A stretch of DNA of 64,000 nt from Coriobacteriaceae bacterium AF08-21 (GCA_027687465.1 JAQCQR010000006.1:62001-126000); one strand, 5' to 3'. Shown: positions 18,161-26,166, counted from the first letter of the stretch. The notes: generated by a model not told the origin, from the sequence alone. Translations and numbers: made by a program.

Positions 18161-19257
18161 TATTTACCTCCAATAACGTCCGCAATTCGCTCACTCGCAT
18201 GTCCGTCACCGTAAGGATTCGACGCATGACTCATGACCTCGTACTCGGCCTGATCGCTGAGCAGGCGGCTGAACTCGCGGTAGATCACGTCCTCCTCGGT
18301 GCCGACGAGCTTCAGCGTGCCGGCCGCCACGCCCTCGGGGCGCTCCGTGGTGTCGCGCATGACGAGCACCGGCTTGCCCAGACTCGGGGCCTCCTCCTGG
18401 ATACCGCCGGAATCGGTGAGGATGAGGTGGCTCGCGGCCATGAAGTTGTGGAAATCGAGCACCTCGAGCGGGTCGATGATGTGCAGGCGGTCGAAGCCGT
18501 CGAGCTCCTCGTGTGCCGCCTTGCGGACGAGCGGGTTCATGTGGATGGGGTAGATCGCCTTTGTGTCCGGATGCTCCTCCATCACGCGGCGGATGGCGCG
18601 GAACATGCGGTGCATGGGCTCACCCAAGTTCTCGCGGCGATGCGCCGTGATGAGGATGAGGCGGGAGCCCTCAGCCCAATCGAGCTCGGGGTGGGAGTAG
18701 CCCTCGCGCACGGTAGTGCGCAGTGCGTCGATGCCGGTGTTGCCGGTGACCCAGATCCCGGACTCGAGCTTGCCCTCGCCGAGCAGGTTCTGCTTGCTCG
18801 CCTCCGTGGGTGCGAAGTAGTACTCGCTCACGATGTCGACCGCCTGGCGGTTGAACTCCTCCGGCCAGGGGCTGTAGATGTCGTGCGTGCGCAGGCCGGC
18901 CTCCACATGCCCCACGGGGATCTGCAGGTAGAAACACGCGAGCGCCGCGGCGAAGCTGGTCGTGGTGTCGCCGTGGACCAGGACCACGTCGGGCGTCTCG
19001 TCCTCGAGGACGGCCTTGAGCTTAAGCAGCACGTCGCACGTCACGTCGAACAGCGTCTGGCCCGGCTTCATGATCGCCAGGTCGTGGTCGGGAGTCACAT
19101 CGAAGACGCGCAGAACCTGGTCCAGCATCTCGCGGTGCTGGCCGGTCACAGTCACGACGGTCTCGAACTCATCCGTACGCGCCTTGAGCTCGTTGGCGAG
19201 CGGGCACATCTTGATTGCCTCCGGGCGGGTGCCGAAGACGAGCATTACCTTCTTCAA
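18160..19257 (-). CDS. wecB: UDP-N-acetylglucosamine 2-epimerase (non-hydrolysing)
   Basis: A 365-residue enzyme with the family marks FGTRPEAIKM at the N-terminus, VHGDTTTSFAAALA, HVEAGLRT and DSGGIQEEAPSLGKPVL. It interconverts UDP-GlcNAc and UDP-ManNAc, feeding WecC next door. The start is TTG 19257, supported by AGGAG eight bases upstream. The gene is strongly G+C-rich, unlike the genes that follow it in the operon. Product use is either ManNAc or, after oxidation, ManNAcA in the repeat unit. Confidence 0.93.
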   Translation of the reverse strand: MKKVMLVFGTRPEAIKMCPLANELKARTDEFETVVTVTGQHREMLDQVLRVFDVTPDHDLAIMKPGQTLFDVTCDVLLKLKAVLEDETPDVVLVHGDTTTSFAAALACFYLQIPVGHVEAGLRTHDIYSPWPEEFNRQAVDIVSEYYFAPTEASKQNLLGEGKLESGIWVTGNTGIDALRTTVREGYSHPELDWAEGSRLILITAHRRENLGEPMHRMFRAIRRVMEEHPDTKAIYPIHMNPLVRKAAHEELDGFDRLHIIDPLEVLDFHNFMAASHLILTDSGGIQEEAPSLGKPVLVMRDTTERPEGVAAGTLKLVGTEEDVIYREFSRLLSDQAEYEVMSHASNPYGDGHASERIADVIGGK

Positions 19258-19286
19258 AACGATTTCTCCTGAAGAGTCACATGGTC

Positions 19287-20504
19287 TTACAGCTTGTAGA
19301 CGTTCTCTCCGTCGCCGCAGACGTTGCGCGGGTCGATAAGGACGCGCTCGCCGAAGATGCCGGGGTTGTCCGTGACCTGGGAGTGGCCGACCATCACGAT
19401 CACCATCTCCAGTCCGTCCAGGAACTCATCCATAGAGTGGACCTGGCCGGGAACCTCGTCGCGCTCGACCCACGGGTCGTAGACCTTGACGGAGCCGGCG
19501 CAGAGGTGCTCGGACATGGACTCGAGCATCTGCAGCGTCGGGGACTCGCGGACGTCGTCGACGTTCTCCTTGTAGGTGAGGCCGTAGATGCCGACCTTCG
19601 AGGCGTCCGTGATGCCGCGCTCGACCATGACCTCGTGGGCCCGGTGCATGACGTACTCGGGCATGGAGGCGTTTGTCTGCAGGGCGAGGCGGATGAAGTT
19701 GGCCGTCTCGGGGTAGTCGCCGACCAGGAACCACGGGTCGACCGGGATGCAGTGGCCGCCGACGCCCGGGCCGGGGTTGAGGATGTTCACGCGCGGGTGC
19801 TTGTTGGCGATGCGGATGACCTCGGCGACGTCCATGCCACCGATGCGGCAGATCTTGGCGAGCTCGTTGGAGAAGGCGATGTTCACCGCGCGGAAGGTGT
19901 TCTCGACGACCTTGGTCATCTCGGCGGTGCGGATGTCGGTGACGGAGATCTCGCCCTGGCAGAAGCTGGCGTAGACCTTCGCCACGGCCTCGCCCACCTC
20001 GGGGTCGTCGGCGCCGATGGTGCGGTTGTTGTGCAGCAGCTCGTAGACCATGTTGCCCGGGATGATGCGCTCGGGGGCGTGGACGAGCCTGACGTCCTCG
20101 CGGCCGGCCTCTATGAGTAGCGGGCGAACGAAGCGGTCGATGGTGTTGGGCGAGACGGTGGACTCGACTACGAGCACGGCGCCCTCGGGCGCGACCTCGA
20201 GGACGGTCTTGCAGGCCGCCACGACGTAGCAGGGGTCGATCTTCTTGTCTAGCTTGTCGTAGGGAGTGGGGACCGAGACGATGTAGGTGTCGCAGACCTG
20301 GTAGTCGGTGGAGAACTTGATTCCGGACTTCAGGGCGTCGGCGAACAGCTCGTCCAGGCCCTCCTCCTTGAAGGTAGTCTTGCCGGCGTTGAGCGTGGCG
20401 ACGAGCTCCTCGTTGTAATCCGTGCCCACGACCTCCACGCCGTGGGATGCCATCATGAGGGCGGTGGGCAGGCCGATGTAGCCGAGACCGATAACGTTAA
20501 CCAT
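19287..20504 (-). CDS. wecC: UDP-N-acetyl-D-mannosamine dehydrogenase
   Basis: The 405-residue product has the GLGYIGLPTA Rossmann start, CDTYIVSVPTPY, the catalytic region PGPGVGGHCIPVDPWFL (active Cys in GGHCIP) and the C-terminal domain of nucleotide-sugar dehydrogenases. WecC oxidises UDP-ManNAc to UDP-ManNAcA with NAD+. Pairing with wecB on one side and a WecG/TagA transferase on the other makes ManNAcA the probable sugar. ATG start with AAGGTG upstream. Confidence 0.92.
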   Translation of the reverse strand: MVNVIGLGYIGLPTALMMASHGVEVVGTDYNEELVATLNAGKTTFKEEGLDELFADALKSGIKFSTDYQVCDTYIVSVPTPYDKLDKKIDPCYVVAACKTVLEVAPEGAVLVVESTVSPNTIDRFVRPLLIEAGREDVRLVHAPERIIPGNMVYELLHNNRTIGADDPEVGEAVAKVYASFCQGEISVTDIRTAEMTKVVENTFRAVNIAFSNELAKICRIGGMDVAEVIRIANKHPRVNILNPGPGVGGHCIPVDPWFLVGDYPETANFIRLALQTNASMPEYVMHRAHEVMVERGITDASKVGIYGLTYKENVDDVRESPTLQMLESMSEHLCAGSVKVYDPWVERDEVPGQVHSMDEFLDGLEMVIVMVGHSQVTDNPGIFGERVLIDPRNVCGDGENVYKL

Positions 20505-20506
20505 TG

Positions 20507-21265
20507 CTATTCACCTTTCTTAGCGAACTTGTATTTATACGTGAGGGCGACGAATTTTAGGTTGCCGATGATGTAGCGTTTCCACAGCCTTCCGGGCTCC
20601 TGGATGAAGCGGTAGAACCACTCCAGGCCGTGCTTCTGCATCCACGTCGGAGCTCGGTCGGTTACGCCGGCAACAACATCGAAGCTGCCGCCGACGCCCA
20701 TGACGAAGGGGATTCCGATCTGGTCGATGTACTTGTGGACCCAGTACTCTTTCTTGGGAGAGGAGAAAGCGACGAACATCATGTCGGCTCCCGAGGCGGC
20801 CATATCGGATACGATCTGGGGCTCGTCCGCCTCGGTGAAGTAGCCGTTGCGATACCCTGCGATCTGGATGCCCGGGTACCTGTCCTCGAAAATCGCTTTG
20901 ACCTTGGTGACCACCTCTTCCTTCGCCCCGAAGAGGTAGATGCGGTAGCCCTTCTCGGACGCCAGCCCGACAAGCCTCTGGAACAGGTCGATGCCCGTGA
21001 CGCGTTCCCCGAGAGGAACCCCCAGCTTTTTCGCCGCCCAGACGATCGAGGCGCCGTCGGCGTTGATCAGGGGGCATTCGTTGACGATTGACGCGAGCTC
21101 GGGATCCGCCTCCATCAGGTTGACCTTGGAGGCGTTGATTACGACATGCTGGGTCGGTACGCCCCTCGCGATGATCTTCTCGATTTCATCCACCGTCTCG
21201 TCAAGCGAGATGGCGTTTACATACGTGTTCAGAATTGGATAACGATTGCCGGCTGACACTAGCAC
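20507..21265 (-). CDS. WecG/TagA/CpsF family glycosyltransferase
   Basis: The 252-residue product fits glycosyltransferase family 26: LINADGASIVWAAKKLG, RVTGIDLFQRL, YRIYLFGAKEEV, FVAFSSPKKEYWVHKY and GVGGSFDVVAG. WecG moves ManNAcA, and TagA moves ManNAc, onto a lipid-linked GlcNAc. With wecB and wecC adjacent, ManNAcA transfer is the better guess. The start is GTG 21265 (or GTG 21259). It overlaps the phosphoglycosyl transferase stop, so the two are coupled. Confidence 0.88.
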   Translation of the reverse strand: MLVSAGNRYPILNTYVNAISLDETVDEIEKIIARGVPTQHVVINASKVNLMEADPELASIVNECPLINADGASIVWAAKKLGVPLGERVTGIDLFQRLVGLASEKGYRIYLFGAKEEVVTKVKAIFEDRYPGIQIAGYRNGYFTEADEPQIVSDMAASGADMMFVAFSSPKKEYWVHKYIDQIGIPFVMGVGGSFDVVAGVTDRAPTWMQKHGLEWFYRFIQEPGRLWKRYIIGNLKFVALTYKYKFAKKGE

Positions 21266-22011
21266 GCCCCGCTTCCCGTAATTACCTCGACGACAGTGAG
21301 TAGAACGATCTTGAGATCCGTGATGACGCCGCGCTTGGCTATGTACTCAAGGTCGCGCTGGACCATTCCGTCGAAACCCGTTGAATTGCGGTCCGTCACC
21401 TGCCACCAGCCGGTTATCCCGGGCTTCACGGCCAGGCGCTGCAGGTCGTACTCGGTGTACTCCGCAACCTCATTAGGCAGCGGCGGGCGCGGACCCACGA
21501 CGGACATCTGGCCCAGGAATACGTTAATGAACTGCGGGAACTCGTCGATGGAGTGCTTGCGGATGAACTTCCCGATCTTGGTGACGCGGGGGTCCTCCCT
21601 CATCTTGAACATGGCGCCGGCGATCTCGTTTTGCTCCCTGAGCTCGGCGAGGCGCTCGTCGGCGTCCTTGTACATGGAGCGGAACTTCCACATGCGGAAG
21701 GTTGACAGGCTGCCGTCGGGGCGGGTCTGACCAACGCGGATCTGGCTGTAGAAGGGGCTGCCCTCGCTCTCCATGCGGATGGCCGCGGCAAGCACCAGAC
21801 TCGGCACGGCAATGACGGCCAGCACGCAGCCGCTGAACACGATGTCGAACGCGCGCTTGACGGCACGGTAGGCCAGGCGCGAGTTGTCCCAGTCCATGAT
21901 GGATTGCACAGCCTTATATCGACCGGTGCATTCACGCTGGTCCATAGCCTGACCAATCAGCGCTGCCCCCGCGGGCGCATTGCTCTCTGTCACTTCTTTA
22001 TTAGCAGCCAC
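21259..22011 (-). CDS. Initiating sugar-phosphate transferase (polyprenyl-phosphate glycosyl-1-phosphate transferase)
   Basis: A 250-residue monotopic phosphoglycosyl transferase. A hydrophobic segment at about 55-80 is followed by KFRSMYKDADERLAEL, KIGKFIRKHSIDEFPQF and GQMSVVGPRPPLP (catalytic Asp-Glu in DEFPQ). It loads the first sugar phosphate on undecaprenyl phosphate. It is the first biosynthetic gene of the operon. The start GTG 22011 has no strong ribosome site; a compact hairpin lies 13 bases upstream (22024-22041). In-frame ATGs further in are alternatives. Confidence 0.88.
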   Translation of the reverse strand: MAANKEVTESNAPAGAALIGQAMDQRECTGRYKAVQSIMDWDNSRLAYRAVKRAFDIVFSGCVLAVIAVPSLVLAAAIRMESEGSPFYSQIRVGQTRPDGSLSTFRMWKFRSMYKDADERLAELREQNEIAGAMFKMREDPRVTKIGKFIRKHSIDEFPQFINVFLGQMSVVGPRPPLPNEVAEYTEYDLQRLAVKPGITGWWQVTDRNSTGFDGMVQRDLEYIAKRGVITDLKIVLLTVVEVITGSGAC

Positions 22012-22023
22012 AATAAAACTTAC

Positions 22024-22041
22024 GTTCCTGTCCCCAGGAAC
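22024..22041 (-). promoter_or_regulatory. Leader hairpin, candidate antiterminator recruitment site
   Basis: On the minus strand GTTCCTGGGGACAGGAAC forms a perfect 7-bp stem closed by a GGGA tetraloop. It sits between the antiterminator gene and the first biosynthetic gene. LoaP proteins are known to be recruited by an RNA hairpin in the leader of their operon, so this is a reasonable target. Specific recognition is inferred. Confidence 0.5.
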
Positions 22042-22092
22042 CCCCCCATCTATGAATCCAAAATCAAGTAATTTGCTAGTGCAACGTCTCCC

Positions 22093-22683
22093 TTACGTTT
22101 TGCTGGGCACGTCTAACGGAAGCAGCTCCCTAAATGTGGAGTCACCCTCGCCCACGTCTACCAGGCACCAGCGCTTATGACGGTCTATCTTCTTTACACG
22201 GGCCTCTTGCCCCACCAAGGGACCCTGCTCTATGTGCAACACGCCGTCTTCTATGCGGGCAACGCTGTTACGCACCACGCCGTCATCGTCCAGTACGCTG
22301 CGGTACCAATCCTGCGCATCGTCCGGCATGGGCATGTACGCCCGCTCCCTACTGCCGGCGATGCGGCAGCCAAAGCTCAACTGGGCCAGGGCCCTATCGA
22401 GCGCGGCGGCATCGTGCGTGGCGACGAAGAAGTATTCCTTGTACATAGGTTTGGTTTGGAGCGACCAGGCGCCATCCCGCTTAAACCAGAACTCCTTTTG
22501 CATTACAAAAGCGTCCTGCATTAGGTTGTGCGGGATAATGCGGCGGACCTTTTCGCAGGTCTCGCGCTCTTTTCCATTGGGGGTATGGACCAGATACCAG
22601 CGGACGCGGCCGTGCTGGCTGTTGGTGGTGGCGCCGTTAAATGCGCCGGGCAGCTGCTCTTGGCGCCGTGCCGTCTGTTCCAT
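22093..22683 (-). CDS. loaP: NusG-family specialised transcription antiterminator (LoaP/UpxY type)
   Basis: From ATG 22683 (AGAGGGGG seven bases upstream) the product has 196 residues: an N-terminal NGN domain beginning VRWYLVHTPNGKERE and a C-terminal KOW-like domain (VGQEARVKKIDRHKRW). A longer frame to 22800 is rejected because a TATAAT box at 22806-22811 places the transcript start at about 22799. NusG paralogues of this type ride with RNA polymerase to prevent premature termination in long polysaccharide operons. Its position as first gene of a 13-kb operon fits exactly. The LoaP versus UpxY subtype is inferred from taxonomy. Confidence 0.85.
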   Translation of the reverse strand: MEQTARRQEQLPGAFNGATTNSQHGRVRWYLVHTPNGKERETCEKVRRIIPHNLMQDAFVMQKEFWFKRDGAWSLQTKPMYKEYFFVATHDAAALDRALAQLSFGCRIAGSRERAYMPMPDDAQDWYRSVLDDDGVVRNSVARIEDGVLHIEQGPLVGQEARVKKIDRHKRWCLVDVGEGDSTFRELLPLDVPSKT

Positions 22684-22774
22684 GTTCTCGCCCCCTCTTT
22701 TGGCTTTGCGATGCACGCAAATGCAGGGGCGTTTAGAACAGGCTTCTCGCTCGCAGCTAGGCGCAGTCGCAAAA

Positions 22775-22896
22775 GTACAGGTTTTTGTATCTTTCGACAA
22801 ACGACATTATACGAGCAATTAATCAGCGTTTGCCCAGATTACGCAAAATGTACTGCTAGTAGGTACATCTCCATACCCCTCTACAAAAACCTGTAC
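22775..22896 (-). promoter_or_regulatory. Promoter of the polysaccharide operon inside a 92-bp segment flanked by inverted repeats
   Basis: GTACAGGTTTTTGTA (22775-22789) is repeated perfectly in inverse at 22882-22896. With flanking bases the match is about 18 of 19. The 92-bp interior carries a perfect TATAAT at 22806-22811 on the minus strand, pointing at loaP, with only a weak -35, and a dyad ATGTAC-N9-GTACAT at 22848-22868 upstream of it. This is the layout of an invertible promoter. Alternatively the repeats are two copies of a regulator site. Confidence 0.6.
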
Positions 22897-22909
22897 CTTT
22901 TTGTGCAAC

Positions 22910-22938
22910 AAAAAAAGCCGCTCAACCAGCGGCTTTTC
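22910..22938 (-). terminator. Second hairpin terminator between thrS and the operon promoter
   Basis: AGCCGCT (22916-22922) pairs with AGCGGCT (22928-22934), loop of five. The minus strand has six T after it and the plus strand four, so it may work in both directions. It insulates the polysaccharide promoter from thrS. Confidence 0.75.
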
Positions 22939-22951
22939 TCATTTTGGTAAG

Positions 22952-22987
22952 AAAAAAGGCGACCGCCCTTTGTGGACGGTCGCCTTT
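22952..22987 (-). terminator. thrS terminator
   Basis: An 8-bp stem GGCGACCG / CGGTCGCC (22958-22965 with 22977-22984), followed on the minus strand by a run of T, lies 22 bases after the thrS stop. Confidence 0.85.
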
Positions 22988-23009
22988 GTTAATTGTTGTG
23001 CAGCTTGCC

Positions 23010-24773
23010 TTAGGCGCGAGTCTTGATCTCCTCGAGAACCTTGGCAACAAACTCATCAACGGTCATCTGAACGGTCTCGTTGGAGCGATCGCGGACGGAG
23101 ATGTTGCCGGCCTCGACCTCCTTCTCGCCCAGAATGAGCATATAAGGCACGCGGTCGATGCTGCGAGCCTCGCGGATCTTGTAGCCGATCTTCTCGTCGC
23201 GGTCGTCGCAGACCACGCGAATGCCGGCCTCCTCCAGCTTGGCGCACACCTCGTGAGCATAGTTGCGGCTCTTCTCCGAGACCGGAAGTGCCTTGACCTG
23301 CACGGGAGCCAGCCAAGTGGGGAACTTGCCCGCAAAATGCTCAATCAGAATACCGATAAAGCGCTCGATGGAGCCAAAGCAAACGCGGTGCAGCATGATG
23401 GGGCGCTTCTTGGTGCCGTCGGCGTCCACGTACTCCAGGTCAAAGTTGAGCGGCATCTGGAAGTCGAGCTGGACAGTACCGCACTGCCAGGTACGGCCGA
23501 GCGAGTCCTCCAGGTGGAAGTCAATCTTGGGGCCGTAGAAGGCACCGTCGCCCTCGTTGACCTCATAGTCCATGCCCAGTTTCTCCAAAGCGGTGCGCAG
23601 GCCCTCCTCGGCGCGCGCCCAGTCCTCGTCGGAGCCCATGGAGTCCTCGGGGCGGGTGGAAAGCTCAACGTGGTACTTAAAGCCAAACTTCTGGTACACG
23701 GAGTCGATGAGGTTGACCACGCCCACAATCTCGTCGGTCAGCTGGTCGGGACGCACAAACAGGTGGGCGTCGTCCTGGTTAAAGCAGCGCACGCGGAACA
23801 GGCCGTGCAGGGCGCCGCGCAGCTCGTGGCGGTGCACCAGGCCAATCTCGCCGGCGCGGATGGGCAGCTCGCGGTAGGAGTGCGGCTTGGAGGCGTACAC
23901 CAGCACGCCGCCCGGGCAGTTCATGGGCTTAATGCAGTACTCCTCGTCGTCGATGACGGTGGAGTACATGTTGTCCTTGTAGTGGTCCCAGTGGCCCGAG
24001 GTCTTCCACAGCTGCTTGTTCATGATGAGCGGCGTGGAGATCTCCACGTAGCCGGCCTTGTGGTGGATCTCGCGCCAGTAGTCCAGCAGCGTGTTCTTAA
24101 GAATCATGCCGTTGGGCAGGAAGAACGGGAAGCCGGGGGCCTCGTCGCGCATCATAAAGAGGTCCATCTCGCGACCAATCTTGCGGTGGTCGCGTTTCTT
24201 GGCCTCCTCCAGCATATGCATGTGCTCGTCGAGCTCTTCCTTGGTGGCAAAGGCGACGCCGTTGATGCGGGTGAGCATCTTGTTGTCCTTGTCGCCCTTC
24301 CAGTAAGCGCCCGAGACGCCGGTGAGCTTAAAGGCCTTCAGCGCCTTGGTGTAGCAGATGTGGGGGCCGACGCACATGTCGATGTAGTCGCCCTGCTGGT
24401 AGAAGGTAATGCGGGCGTCGTCGTCCAGGTCGCCGATGTGCTCGACCTTGTACTTCTCGCCGCGCTCCTCCATAAGGGCGATGGCCTCGGCGCGGGGCTT
24501 CTCGTACACGGTGAACTTGAGGTTCTCCTTGACGATCTTTTTCATCTCGGCCTCGATCGCGGGGAAGTCGTCCTCGCTGATCTTGACGCCCTCGGGCAGG
24601 TCGACGTCGTAGTAGAAGCCGTTGTCGGTCGCGGGGCCGTAGGCAAAGTCGGCCTGGGGGTACAGGCGCTTGATGGCCTGCGCCATGATGTGCGCGGCGG
24701 AGTGGCGGATGACGTGCGTGACCTCGTCCTGCGGGAGCTCGGCCACCGAACCGTCATTGTAGAGTGCCTTCAT
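23010..24773 (-). CDS. thrS: Threonine--tRNA ligase
   Basis: A 587-residue class II synthetase that charges tRNA-Thr. The second additional domain is seen early (HSAAHIMAQAIKRLYP, and HIGDLDDDARITFYQQGDYIDMCVGPH with its zinc/editing residues). The catalytic core follows (MILKNTLLDYWRE, GVLVYASKPHSYRELPIR) and then the anticodon-binding domain. The usual N-terminal TGS domain (about 60 residues) is missing, so the protein is shorter than the roughly 640-residue E. coli form. ATG start with AGGAG about 11 bases upstream. Promoter at 24843-24870. No T-box motif is visible in the short leader. Confidence 0.95.
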   Translation of the reverse strand: MKALYNDGSVAELPQDEVTHVIRHSAAHIMAQAIKRLYPQADFAYGPATDNGFYYDVDLPEGVKISEDDFPAIEAEMKKIVKENLKFTVYEKPRAEAIALMEERGEKYKVEHIGDLDDDARITFYQQGDYIDMCVGPHICYTKALKAFKLTGVSGAYWKGDKDNKMLTRINGVAFATKEELDEHMHMLEEAKKRDHRKIGREMDLFMMRDEAPGFPFFLPNGMILKNTLLDYWREIHHKAGYVEISTPLIMNKQLWKTSGHWDHYKDNMYSTVIDDEEYCIKPMNCPGGVLVYASKPHSYRELPIRAGEIGLVHRHELRGALHGLFRVRCFNQDDAHLFVRPDQLTDEIVGVVNLIDSVYQKFGFKYHVELSTRPEDSMGSDEDWARAEEGLRTALEKLGMDYEVNEGDGAFYGPKIDFHLEDSLGRTWQCGTVQLDFQMPLNFDLEYVDADGTKKRPIMLHRVCFGSIERFIGILIEHFAGKFPTWLAPVQVKALPVSEKSRNYAHEVCAKLEEAGIRVVCDDRDEKIGYKIREARSIDRVPYMLILGEKEVEAGNISVRDRSNETVQMTVDEFVAKVLEEIKTRA

Positions 24774-24842
24774 GGGTATGTTTTCTCCTCTCGGATGCCT
24801 GATGCAAGTGCGTGCGATGCGCTCGGCGTTTTAACTTGCATC

Positions 24843-24870
24843 ATTATAGGCAGGTTGCCTTGGTATACAA
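24843..24870 (-). promoter_or_regulatory. thrS promoter
   Basis: On the minus strand TTGTAT (24865-24870) and TATAAT (24843-24848) are spaced by 16 bases, giving a leader of about 60 bases before the thrS ATG. Confidence 0.65.
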
Positions 24871-25008
24871 GCGCCCGCCGCACCTTAATGGCACGGCGGG
24901 CGATTTTCTACGCATGCTTCATCGTGTGGGGCGAGGTGTGGGGTGCGCGTTCGGCTTGCGCGGGACGCGCGATGCCCGTGGCTTGCGGCCGACCCGGCGA
25001 TGGATGCG

Positions 25009-25440
25009 TTACTGGATGCGAGTTCGGCAGTAGGGGCAGACCTTCCAGTGCGCATCGAGCGGGCGATGGCAGCTGGGGCAGACGTTGCGAACCTGGGTGT
25101 CGCACACCGGGCAGACGACGAAGTCCTTCTCGATGGGCGCGCCGCACTGCGGGCAGGTGCCGTACTGGGCAAGCTAGCGCTCGCGCAGGGCCATGTCCAG
25201 CTCCTGCTCCTCGCGGTCGGACGCGTAGGAGTGTGGGCGCAGGACCAGGTAGGCGATGAGGCCTACAAACGGGATGAGGGCGATGATGCCCCATGCCACG
25301 TAGGCGCTGGCGCCGCGGCGGCGAGCGTCGATGAACACATAGACGACCGACAGCACATACAGGGCGATGATAAAGCCAACGAAGGCATAGACGACGCCCA
25401 TAAGCTGCGGCGACATGAGCTCGGAGATGTACTTGGACAT
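25009..25440 (-). pseudogene. Membrane protein with double zinc ribbon, split by an in-frame TAG
   Basis: The first part (25174-25440, 88 residues) has two membrane helices joined by FIDARRRGAS, as in small PLDc_N-type membrane proteins, and ends MALRER. A TAG at 25174-25176 follows. The same frame then continues for 54 residues, beginning LAQYGTCPQCG, with four CxxC pairs (CPQC, CPVC, CPSC, CPYC), to TAA at 25009. These parts belong together as a 143-residue membrane-anchored double zinc ribbon. CAG to TAG is the simplest mutation. The two halves may still be translated in part. A G+C-rich hairpin without a strong T-run lies downstream at 24872-24902. Confidence 0.75.
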
Positions 25441-25539
25441 TACGGGTACCTTTCGGAATATTTACAGCTCGTTCAAGTTTACCACGGGGTTTGTTTATAT
25501 GGGACTACGGTTGCAAGCGGGGCTGGCGCGGACACAAAC

Positions 25540-25996
25540 ATCTCAATCTGTAACAGCCACTCAGCAAAAACGGTCCCAGATGTTACAGATTTAGACAAAC
25601 CGTTCTCTCCCAGACTTAAATCTCGATCTGCAACATCTTGACTCCAAAATCAGTCCTTACTATTACAGATCGAGATGAACGGTGAGCCCTCCGTTAAATA
25701 TCTCAATCTGTAACAACTAGGGGTCAGAAACCCTTCTATCTGTTACAGATCAAGACAAAGGAAAACGTCCAATCTCAATATCTCAATCTGTAACAACAAC
25801 TCGGTAAAAACAGGTCTTACCGTTACAGATTTAGACATTCGAAATCGACTGATTGGTTCATCTAAATCTGTAACATCTAGACCCCAAAACAGTCCCCAGA
25901 TGTTACAGATCGAGACAGAAGAATCTCTCCCTGACTTTAAATCTCAATCTGTAACACATAGGACCGATTTCCTCCTCCTACTGTTACAGGTCGAGA
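25540..25996. repeat. Six-unit intergenic array of inverted half-sites, 80-bp period
   Basis: A 16-bp arm close to ATCTCAATCTGTAACA begins at 25540, 25620, 25700, 25780, 25860 and 25941. Its inverse, close to TGTTACAGATTTAGAC, begins at 25581, 25661, 25741, 25821, 25901 and 25981. Half-sites thus alternate in orientation about every 40 bp, with a unit period of 80 (once 81). Sequence between arms varies but shares weak similarity such as AAAACAGTCC. The array lies between divergently oriented genes. No ORF crosses it. It could bind a protein on one helix face or be transcribed as six hairpins. Confidence 0.9.
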
Positions 25997-26016
25997 CGAA
26001 CGGTTGCCGCAGTTGT

Positions 26017-26062
26017 CGGCAGACGAGGTTGTCGACGTCACTGAGTCTCCCCTCGTCTGCCG
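26017..26062. other. 12-bp inverted repeat after the 80-bp array
   Basis: CGGCAGACGAGG (26017-26028) pairs perfectly with CCTCGTCTGCCG (26051-26062), with a 22-base loop. There is no T-run, so it is not a simple terminator. It lies in the leader region of the glycerol dehydrogenase operon. Confidence 0.6.
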
Positions 26063-26134
26063 TTGGCGGGTGTTGCGGGGCTGTTCGCCGCATTGCCGCC
26101 GCGCTGGGGGTGTGCAGACCGTAGGATAGTCGTA

Positions 26135-26149
26135 TTGACAGCCTGTCAA
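26135..26149 (+). promoter_or_regulatory. Palindromic operator candidate upstream of the glpA-like gene
   Basis: TTGACA-GCC-TGTCAA is a perfect 6-3-6 palindrome 17 bases before the GTG start at 26167. Its left half also resembles a -35 box, but no -10 fits the short distance, so a repressor site is more likely. Confidence 0.45.
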
Positions 26150-26166
26150 CTCGTCTGGGAGGCACT

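Noticed and set aside
22684..22800. N-terminal extension of the antiterminator (start at 22800)
   Set aside because: It would begin at the transcription start predicted from TATAAT at 22806-22811, has no ribosome site and is an improbable Cys-rich sequence.
25540..25996. CRISPR array
   Set aside because: Repeats alternate in orientation, arms are only about 16 bp and imperfect, intervening sequences are partly similar, and no cas gene is nearby.
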